Below are positions 6,814 through 11,485 of a stretch of 11,485 nt of DNA, in pieces. Positions within the stretch are counted from its first letter, which is position 1, and every line of letters starts with the position of its first letter. The notes beneath the pieces were generated by a model, which was given only the letters and a program-made list of their open reading frames with translations, did no database searches and was not told where the DNA came from. The translations under genes and the position numbers were made by a program. The stretch is from CAUZJO01 sp963580245 (GTDB taxonomy: Bacteria; Sumerlaeota; Sumerlaeia; MVZB01). The stretch spans positions 1-11,485 of the forward strand of contig CAUZJO010000149.1 of the NCBI GenBank assembly GCA_963580245.1, in the 5' to 3' direction.

Positions 6814-7117
6814 GGCGCGAGGACTTGGGAACCGGCTTACCCCGCCGAGCGAGTAAGAAACTACCCATTACCCAGAATCAGATAAGAATTCAGCGGCCGT
6901 CAACCGAAACAATGAACAAAATCGAAGCCCTTCACGCCACCACGAAAACTCATAATACTACTTATAACAAAGGACAAACACCAATCCGAAGGGAGGACCG
7001 ACACGGGACGGCTAAAAATTTTTCGAACATAGCATCGACTTTGCTCCAACTCGATGCCAGAGCGATGTGAACGAGGTCCATTAGAGACTCTCGACAAAAC
7101 AACACGGAGGTGCTCCT
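6814..7117. other. Leader region upstream of the first pilin gene
   Basis: This stretch is more AT-rich than its neighbours. An open frame of 52 codons from ATG 6912 has no family resemblance or ribosome site and is not called. It holds a perfect A5T5 tract (7014-7023), several TATAA-like hexamers near 6951-6968 without matching -35 boxes, and a sigma-54-like element listed separately. No riboswitch fold was recognised. Confidence 0.5.
7030..7045 (+). promoter_or_regulatory. Sigma-54-like promoter candidate for the pilin gene
   Basis: TAGCAT-N5-TTGCT matches the -24/-12 layout TGGCAC-N5-TTGCW in spacing and keeps the TTGCW box, but the first G of the usually invariant GG is A. It sits about 75 bases before the pilin start and just downstream of the A5T5 tract. 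Pilin genes are often sigma-54 dependent in other bacteria, which raises interest, yet the GG mismatch keeps confidence low. Confidence 0.25.
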
Positions 7118-7474
7118 ATGAAGTTATTCAGGAAGACCCGCAAAGGTTTTACCCTGGTTGAGATCATGATCGTCGTGGCGATCATCGGAATCCTGATCGC
7201 GATTGCGGTCCCTGGGTTCATCCGCGCAAGGGCTCAGGCTCGTGCCCGTGCATGTCAGGAAAACCTGACGAAGATTGACGGCGCAAAAGAACAATGGGGG
7301 CTTGAGACCAACGCGGCCGAAAGCGCCGCGGTGGTCTTCACCGACCTGGTCGGGGCTACCCTTTACATCAAGCGGCAACCGGTGTGCCCGTCCAGCGGCA
7401 CCTACACCGTCGGTGCCATCAGTGTTGACCCGACGTGCTCGATCGGCGGCCTGCACGACCTGGCTTCTATCTAA
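7118..7474 (+). CDS. Type IV pilin-like protein, prepilin cleavage/methylation type
   Basis: A 118-residue prepilin. The basic leader MKLFRKTRKG ends in the prepilin-peptidase site G10^FTLVE, with the conserved Glu at mature position 5 followed by the hydrophobic helix IMIVVAIIGILIAIAVP. The remainder is a compact head with the pattern GAKEQW (55-60), DLVGATLYIKRQPVCP and C107, where Cys90 and Cys107 could form the usual D-loop disulfide; Cys46 lies on the helix. Short pilins of this style (xIDGAKEQWxLE...YIK..P.CP.xGxYT...DPxCS) are known from Verrucomicrobia, Planctomycetes and relatives. Such proteins assemble into type IV pili or type II secretion pseudopili; which applies cannot be told without the assembly genes, which are absent here. 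GGAGG (7106-7110) lies seven bases before ATG. A terminator follows at 7535. Confidence 0.9.
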   Translation: MKLFRKTRKGFTLVEIMIVVAIIGILIAIAVPGFIRARAQARARACQENLTKIDGAKEQWGLETNAAESAAVVFTDLVGATLYIKRQPVCPSSGTYTVGAISVDPTCSIGGLHDLASI

Positions 7475-7534
7475 GGATAGAACGGGTTTAAACGCGGCCC
7501 TGCTACATCGGACCGCTTAATGGCATGGACCAGA

Positions 7535-7587
7535 AAGGGCGATAGATTCTTCGAACGATTCGATCTATCGCCCTTCCACGTTTTTTT
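7535..7587 (+). terminator. Strong Rho-independent terminator between the two pilin genes
   Basis: AAGGGCGATAGAT (7535-7547) pairs perfectly with ATCTATCGCCCTT (7563-7575), 13 pairs. The interior can extend through CGAA/TTCG with a small left-hand bulge. Seven Ts follow at 7581-7587 after a five-base gap. It should stop transcription of the first pilin before the second, giving each its own expression. Confidence 0.85.
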
Positions 7588-7624
7588 AGATTGATGACGC
7601 AGAAGGTTTAGTCAATACGCCATA

Positions 7625-7630
7625 GGGAGA
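7625..7630 (+). promoter_or_regulatory. Ribosome binding site supporting a GTG start
   Basis: GGGAGA lies six bases before GTG 7637 and fixes that start for the second pilin. No ATG is available before the hydrophobic helix. Confidence 0.6.
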
Positions 7631-7636
7631 GACGTC

Positions 7637-8008
7637 GTGAAACGCCACCCTTCGATTCGTCGCAAGACTTCCTCGGGATTCACGCTCGTTGAAATCATGA
7701 TCGTCGTGGCCATCCTGGGCGTCGTCCTGTCCATCGCCAGCCCCACCTGGCTGCGCCAACGCAGGCGTGCCCAACAACGCGCCTGTCAGGAAAAGCTGGC
7801 CAAAATCACTGGGGCTAAAGAACAATGGGCCATGGAATTCAATCAACACGATACCTCGACGCCGGATTGGGACGATCTGATCGGCGCTGCCCTTTACATC
7901 AAGCGACAGCCCGAATGCCCGTCCAACGGCAACTACTCGCTGAATGCCATGAATCTGGACCCCTCATGCACGATCAACGAGCCGCTTGATCATAACGAAA
8001 CGACCTAA
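7637..8008 (+). CDS. Second type IV pilin-like protein (paralogue)
   Basis: A 123-residue prepilin starting at GTG. The longer basic leader MKRHPSIRRKTSSG is followed by the cleavage site G14^FTLVE and helix IMIVVAILGVVLSIASP. It is clearly paralogous to the upstream pilin: RACQEKLAKITGAKEQWAME aligns with RACQENLTKIDGAKEQWGLE, and both share the ALYIKRQP.CPS segment and three matching cysteines (50, 94, 111). Differences are a more basic stretch after the helix (RQRRRAQQR), an Asp-rich insert TSTPDWDD before the conserved block, and an acidic C-terminal tail. Because a strong terminator precedes it, it probably has its own promoter in 7588-7620, where TTGATG-N17-AATACG is the only weak candidate. 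It may be a minor pilin or a differently expressed variant. It is convergent with the rhomboid gene, 33 bases away. Confidence 0.88.
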   Translation: MKRHPSIRRKTSSGFTLVEIMIVVAILGVVLSIASPTWLRQRRRAQQRACQEKLAKITGAKEQWAMEFNQHDTSTPDWDDLIGAALYIKRQPECPSNGNYSLNAMNLDPSCTINEPLDHNETT

Positions 8009-8041
8009 GCGGACCCGGTTTCGCGCCCGCCAACCTGGCAT

Positions 8042-9178
8042 CTATTTTCTAATCTTTTCACCCCCGCGAATCTTTTCGTAGTTCCCGCGCAGGACTTCTT
8101 CCTGTTCGTAATCCGGGAAGTCGCCCAACTCGTTGCGCCGGCGTAAGAGCGTTAACGCCGCGAGCTGCTGGCGCTCGGCGTGTTCCCAGTGGCCGGTCTC
8201 GGCGTGGGCGGCCGCGAGCGTGTCGATGAATGACGGCTCCAGCCAGCCGCTGGCCACGCACGCACGTCGGGCCAGGTCGATCGCCCGCTCCCCGTCGCGC
8301 AGCCTTTCCTCGCGCGAGGTCGCTAGCACCCAGGCCAGGTTGTTGAGTGCCCTGGCGTCTCCCTTTTCGATGAGCGACGCAAGTGCCTGTTCCGCCCGAT
8401 CGTAACGCTCCGCCTCCATCTCTCCAAAAAACCGCCACGTCTTCCACTCGGCTTTCCAGGGCGCCCACGTGACCGAGAGGACGGTCATCGATATGAGAAC
8501 CACGATCGCGCCCACCGCGGGCGCGTGCCATCGACCCGGCTTAAAGGCATACCCCGCGGCGAACCCAAAACCCAGCGCCGCGACGTTGCCCACGAACGGC
8601 ACGCGAATCGGCGAGACAAGCCCCAGGATGTTGCACAATACAAACCAGATCAAGACGTACCGAATCAACGGCGCGGGCACGATCAGCGAAAACAGATCAT
8701 TGCGCGGACGAAGGGCGACGATCAGACCGAACAGCGCAAAAACGATCCCCGAACAACCGAAAACGGGCCACCCGCCAAAGGCCAATTGCGCCCCCGAACT
8801 GACCAACGCGCTGAAGAACACCACGGCGAACAGGGCCTGGCGGCCAAGGACGAACTCCACCCGCCCGCCCAGAAGCCACAAGAAATACAGGTTGATCAAC
8901 AGGACGAAGACGTGGGGATGCACAAACGGCGCGCCGAGCAGAGACCAGTAGCCGCCGTCCCAAATCCCGTGCGGATGGAACACCCAGTACTTGGCAAGCG
9001 TTTGCTCGATGATGCGGGCGCTGCTCTGCCCCGCGATTTCCGTGATGAATGCCAAGGAGACGAAGGCGCACAACGCGATGAACCCCCAAGTCAGGTAGGG
9101 CGGCGAAGGATGCCCGGCCGGCGCTTCTTTCGCCTCTGGCGGCTCCTCACGGCCTTGATCTTTGTTCTCGTGGTTCAC
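8042..9178 (-). CDS. Rhomboid-family membrane protein with TPR tail, catalytic His missing
   Basis: A 378-residue protein is read from GTG 9178. A polar N-terminus (1-28) is followed by six or seven membrane helices (about 31-238) and a cytosolic-type C-terminal domain (about 240-378). The membrane part is rhomboid: YWSLLGAPFVH (77-87), N96 of the L1/TM2 region, then GCSG (141-144) with the would-be nucleophile Ser143, and GNVAALGFGFAAG (197-209). In active family members the last motif is NVAH, so the catalytic His is Ala201 here, and the HxxxN His is Val92. Ser alone remains, so proteolysis is unlikely. The tail shows TPR-like helices (ALNNLAWVLATSREERLRDG, then SFIDTLAAAHAETGHWEHAE), suggesting protein binding. 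GTG overlaps the TGA of the ykgJ-family gene (GTGA), implying coupled translation; a longer start at 9307 would lie inside that gene and adds low-complexity sequence. Confidence 0.85.
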   Translation of the reverse strand: MNHENKDQGREEPPEAKEAPAGHPSPPYLTWGFIALCAFVSLAFITEIAGQSSARIIEQTLAKYWVFHPHGIWDGGYWSLLGAPFVHPHVFVLLINLYFLWLLGGRVEFVLGRQALFAVVFFSALVSSGAQLAFGGWPVFGCSGIVFALFGLIVALRPRNDLFSLIVPAPLIRYVLIWFVLCNILGLVSPIRVPFVGNVAALGFGFAAGYAFKPGRWHAPAVGAIVVLISMTVLSVTWAPWKAEWKTWRFFGEMEAERYDRAEQALASLIEKGDARALNNLAWVLATSREERLRDGERAIDLARRACVASGWLEPSFIDTLAAAHAETGHWEHAERQQLAALTLLRRRNELGDFPDYEQEEVLRGNYEKIRGGEKIRK

Positions 9179-9633
9179 CGCGCTTTCGGATCCCTCACAC
9201 TGCTTGAAGATGTTTCCCGACGGCGAAGGCGAGCCATCATCGCCCGCAGACCCGCGCACGTGCGCAACGAGTCCGGGTTGCGCCAGCCGACCGGGAATTC
9301 GCGGCACTGGTCGGGCTTGGCCTCATTGACCCGGCAGCCGTAGAGACCATCGGGACCGCGCTCCAGGAAGATGCACCACTGTTCGCGATCCGCGTTGGGA
9401 TTGGGTCCGTTGACCATCTTGTCGCGCAGCATCCAATGGTTGGCCTTGATGCGCAGGGCGAAGTTACGCAGAAACTTGCGCCGCGTCAGGCCCAACAGGC
9501 CCGCCATCCGGTCCGCCTCGGGCGGGCCGATCTCGACGAGGCCGTCGCCCTTGCAACAATGGCCGCAGCGAGCGCATTGGAACTCTTTCTCGATGACCTG
9601 CTGGAGCTGATCGGGCTGGAGGGACAGACCCAT
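9175..9633 (-). CDS. YkgJ-family (UPF0153) zinc/iron-chelating domain protein
   Basis: A 152-residue protein with the eight-cysteine YkgJ pattern. FQCARCGHCC (18-27) carries Cys20, 23, 26 and 27; then WCIFL (Cys87), GCRV (Cys100), KPDQCREFP (Cys110) and TCAG (Cys126). These cysteines are thought to bind iron or zinc, possibly as an iron-sulfur cluster; the biochemical role of the family is not settled. The tail after residue 132 is basic then serine-rich and runs into the overlap with the rhomboid gene. ATG 9633 is chosen because CTTCCCC on the plus strand (GGGGAAG on the coding strand, 9643-9649) gives a ribosome site nine bases upstream; a TTG at 9651 would overlap that site. It follows ispE by about 130 bases and probably shares its transcript. 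Confidence 0.85.
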   Translation of the reverse strand: MGLSLQPDQLQQVIEKEFQCARCGHCCKGDGLVEIGPPEADRMAGLLGLTRRKFLRNFALRIKANHWMLRDKMVNGPNPNADREQWCIFLERGPDGLYGCRVNEAKPDQCREFPVGWRNPDSLRTCAGLRAMMARLRRRETSSSSVRDPKAR

Positions 9634-9642
9634 TGGCGTTAT

Positions 9643-9649
9643 CTTCCCC
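9643..9649 (-). promoter_or_regulatory. Ribosome binding site of the ykgJ-family gene
   Basis: GGGGAAG on the minus strand, nine bases before ATG 9633. It decides that start over the TTG at 9651. Confidence 0.5.
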
Positions 9650-9765
9650 AAGACTCCCGGATGAGTGATCGCGGCATCCTCGTCATCATTGATACTATTT
9701 GTTGCCCCCCGCTGTCCAGTCGGCCCCGCGCGGCCTCCCCGTTTGGCCCTGAATGCAAACCGGGC

Positions 9766-10692
9766 CTAGCGCGCCCCCATGCCCGGCATGACCCGGACCC
9801 CCACCCTGCGCAGACCGGCCGCCGCGGCGAACCCATGACGTTGCTCCAGGGCCCGCCGGGCCCGTTGCGCGTGGCCCTTGTCACGGGCGAACCCAAACAT
9901 CGCCGACCCGCTCCCGGCCAACATCGGACCAACCAAGCCCTGATCGAGCAGGTCTCGCCGCAGCTGTTCGTAGCGAGGCGCCCGCGGGCCGGAGACCTCC
10001 AGGAATACGTTCTTCATCATGCGACGCAGAGACCGCGCCCGACCCTGCGCGATCGCCGCCGCCACCCACCTGACCCTCTCCCCGGTCTCCCAGTGCTCGG
10101 GCTTGAGCCGAGCGTAGGCCTCGGACGTGGGGCTCGGGAATCCGGGATAGACCACGACCAACCAGACGTTTTTCAGCCCATTCCCGATTCTCTCCAGTCG
10201 CTCGCCCCTCCCCGCGCCGATGGCGGTCCCGCCCCGAATGAAGAACGGACAGTCGCTGCCGAGTTGGGCCGCGAGCGCCTCAAGCCGATCGCCTGACAGG
10301 CCCAGACCGAACAGACGGTCCAGCGCAACCAGCGTCCCGGCGGCGTCCGAGCTGCCTCCGCCCAACCCCGACCCCGGCGAAACACGCTTGATCAGCCTGA
10401 CCCTCAATCCCCCGATGCGTCCCGGATTGTCGCGGCCCATCAAACGCCAAGCCCGGTGGATCAGGTTCGTCTCGTCGGTGGGCACCCCCGGCCAGTCGCA
10501 CAAAATCATGCACGCGCGCCGCCGCAACGGCCGGCAGACCAGTTCGTCGCCCCACGCGAGCGTCTGAAAAACCGTATCGAGATCATGATACCCATCCGGC
10601 CGCCGCCCCCGCACCGTCAGCAACCAATTGATCTTGGCCGGGCAGAAAACCCGAACGGCTCTCTCGCGGGTGCTGTCCTGGATAAGCGTCAT
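9766..10692 (-). CDS. ispE: 4-diphosphocytidyl-2-C-methyl-D-erythritol kinase
   Basis: A 308-residue GHMP-family kinase that phosphorylates CDP-methylerythritol with ATP, the fourth step of the MEP route to isoprenoid precursors. Visible motifs are CPAKINWLL (17-25) with substrate-site Lys20, RPDGYHDL (31-38), the ATP loop SPGSGLGGGSSDAA (105-118), GSDCPFF (145-151) with catalytic Asp147, and the GHMP C-terminal motif AGSGSAMFG (259-267). Length is normal for the family. The reading frame extends upstream to a TTG at 10788, but family proteins begin close to the PAKIN motif, so ATG 10692 is preferred although its ribosome site is weak (GGTG about 12 bases before). It heads the minus-strand run with the ykgJ-family and rhomboid genes. 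Nothing appears missing or damaged. Confidence 0.93.
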   Translation of the reverse strand: MTLIQDSTRERAVRVFCPAKINWLLTVRGRRPDGYHDLDTVFQTLAWGDELVCRPLRRRACMILCDWPGVPTDETNLIHRAWRLMGRDNPGRIGGLRVRLIKRVSPGSGLGGGSSDAAGTLVALDRLFGLGLSGDRLEALAAQLGSDCPFFIRGGTAIGAGRGERLERIGNGLKNVWLVVVYPGFPSPTSEAYARLKPEHWETGERVRWVAAAIAQGRARSLRRMMKNVFLEVSGPRAPRYEQLRRDLLDQGLVGPMLAGSGSAMFGFARDKGHAQRARRALEQRHGFAAAAGLRRVGVRVMPGMGAR

Positions 10693-10726
10693 GTCGCCAT
10701 GTTCACCAAGAAAATCCCCGTTGTCG

Positions 10727-10754
10727 TCTATAATCGGCTCCCGGCTCTCGTCAC
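10727..10754 (-). promoter_or_regulatory. Weak sigma-70-like promoter candidate for ispE
   Basis: On the minus strand GTGACG (10749-10754) and TATAGA (10727-10732) are 16 bases apart, each four of six to consensus, about 35 bases before ATG 10692. The same spot on the plus strand reads a perfect TATAAT (10729-10734) facing the PhyH fragment, but lacks a -35 box at the right distance. Confidence 0.25.
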
Positions 10755-10793
10755 TCGTCCTCGTAATCGGTCTTTTTTGGGGCCACAATCAAG

Positions 10794-11114
10794 GTGGGCC
10801 GCGAGCCAATCCCGGCCCGGCTGGGTCCCGGCGATGTCCTGTTCTTCAACGGCAACATGATCCACGGCTCCCACCCCAACAAGACCCCCGACCGCTGGCG
10901 CCGCTCGCTGATCTTCCACACCATGCCCAAGTCCGCCACCCACATCTCGGGCGTCTTCCTGCCGGCCGTCGACTTCGAAGGCAACGACCTGACCTACGCC
11001 TTCAGCCCCGGCGGCGGCGTCTGCGGCGAAGAATTCCCCGCCTTCTGGGACAAAATGAGCGAGGATGAACGCGAGGCCTATCTGAAGACGGACCTGGCTC
11101 GGAGTGGTCAATAG
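10794..11114 (+). pseudogene. Phytanoyl-CoA dioxygenase (PhyH) family, 5'-truncated remnant
   Basis: The open frame gives about 106 residues that match only the distal part of a PhyH-family Fe(II)/2-oxoglutarate dioxygenase. LGPGDVLFFNGNMIHGSHPN holds the third iron-ligand His region, and DRWRRSLIFH the 2-oxoglutarate-binding Arg region; an acidic tail FWDKMSEDEREAY follows, ending at TAG. Family members are usually 250-300 residues, and the first two metal ligands (HxD) lie in the missing N-terminal half. In frame, a TAA stands 30 bases before the GTG at 10794, and the upstream sequence belongs to the ispE promoter region. It is therefore a deletion or rearrangement remnant, not an enzyme. 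The coding part itself has no stops or shifts, so truncation may be recent or the join may be an assembly error. Confidence 0.75.
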
Positions 11115-11485
11115 ATTATCAGAGCGCCCAATCATGAACCCTTCGGGAGTAACCAATCTATATCTGATATGGCTAGTTCACAGAGGGTAGGACATTCCTT
11201 TAACCACTCCTGATTCTAAATCCTACATCTTTACATGTGTCATAGTTCTACGCCTTGTATTTGGGCGCGTCAACATGATACGCCCAATTGGAAAGCTACT
11301 CGTCTAATAATTTTTGTTGTTTTTTTACTTTTCAACGCTATTATCCAGTGGAAGGTGATTAGTCGATCCTGAAAAAGACCCCTTGCCCAACAACAATGGG
11401 ATCAAAACGCTGGTGGGTGGTGTATAGTTTTGCAAGAAAAGCGGTCAGTCGCCGCCGAAACCTTGCCAAAGTTGGCGCCATGAAA
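11115..11485. other. AT-rich stretch at the window end without a clear gene
   Basis: Base composition falls well below that of the genes. A plus-strand frame from ATG 11396 (MGSKRWWVVYSFARKAVS...) and a minus-strand frame ending near 11359 (…LAKLYTTHQRFDPIVVGQG) are both open to the window edge. Neither has a ribosome site or a recognised family, so neither is called. One hairpin is listed separately; T-rich runs occur at 11309-11333. Confidence 0.4.
11261..11287 (+). terminator. Hairpin, possible terminator
   Basis: TTGGGCGCGTCA-ACA-TGATACGCCCAA forms a 12-pair stem with one mismatch and one G-T pair around a three-base loop. No T-run follows directly (the nearest begins some 20 bases on), so it may be a weak terminator or a protein-binding palindrome. 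Confidence 0.35.

Noticed and set aside
6912..7070. Small plus-strand frame before the first pilin
   Set aside because: No ribosome site, no family, and biased composition; treated as leader sequence.
1..11485. CRISPR array, tRNA or rRNA genes, insertion sequence
   Set aside because: No regularly spaced repeats, cloverleaf-like segments, rRNA motifs or transposase motifs were seen.

Overview
The window reads as a piece of a GC-rich, probably uncultivated bacterial genome. Several features recall the Planctomycetes/Verrucomicrobia (PVC) group and neighbouring phyla. These are a secreted protein built of lamin-tail domains, short type IV pilin-like proteins with the 'GAKEQW...YIKRQP.CP' pattern, a rhomboid fused to a TPR tail, and a phytanoyl-CoA dioxygenase fragment. 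The taxonomic reading is inference from protein style; no marker gene is present.

Layout. Positions 1-455 hold decayed or edge material: a possible C-terminal tail on the plus strand, a long imperfect hairpin, and a frameshifted minus-strand remnant with beta-strand repeats. A secreted three-domain lamin-tail protein (456-2096, minus) is divergent from a 6-phosphofructokinase (2365-3447, plus). A minus-strand pair follows: a sugar-porter MFS transporter broken by a one-base frameshift, then a small ICMT/PEMT-like membrane methyltransferase. A plus-strand csrA-fliW pair (6039-6813) comes next, and each gene carries one in-frame stop at a conserved codon. Two paralogous type IV pilin-like genes (7118-8008) are separated by a strong terminator. 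A minus-strand run ispE, ykgJ-family, rhomboid-TPR (10692-8042) follows, with the last two overlapping by a start/stop junction. The window ends with a 5'-truncated phytanoyl-CoA dioxygenase and an AT-rich stretch with no clear gene.

How the genes relate. pfkA (glycolysis) and ispE (MEP isoprenoid pathway) are intact housekeeping enzymes. csrA and fliW normally form a switch that ties CsrA activity to flagellin levels. Here both full-length products are predicted lost unless the stops are read through, and no flagellin or hook gene lies nearby. The pilins look functional.

The points most worth a second look are three. First, the double nonsense damage in csrA and fliW; together with two single-base G-run frameshifts elsewhere it could be real decay or sequence error. 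Second, the rhomboid keeps the GxSG serine but lacks the catalytic histidine and the HxxxN histidine, so it is a likely pseudoprotease fused to a TPR domain. Third, there are remnants of a VgrG/gpV-like beta-repeat protein and a PhyH enzyme. I did not find a convincing wholly new system.
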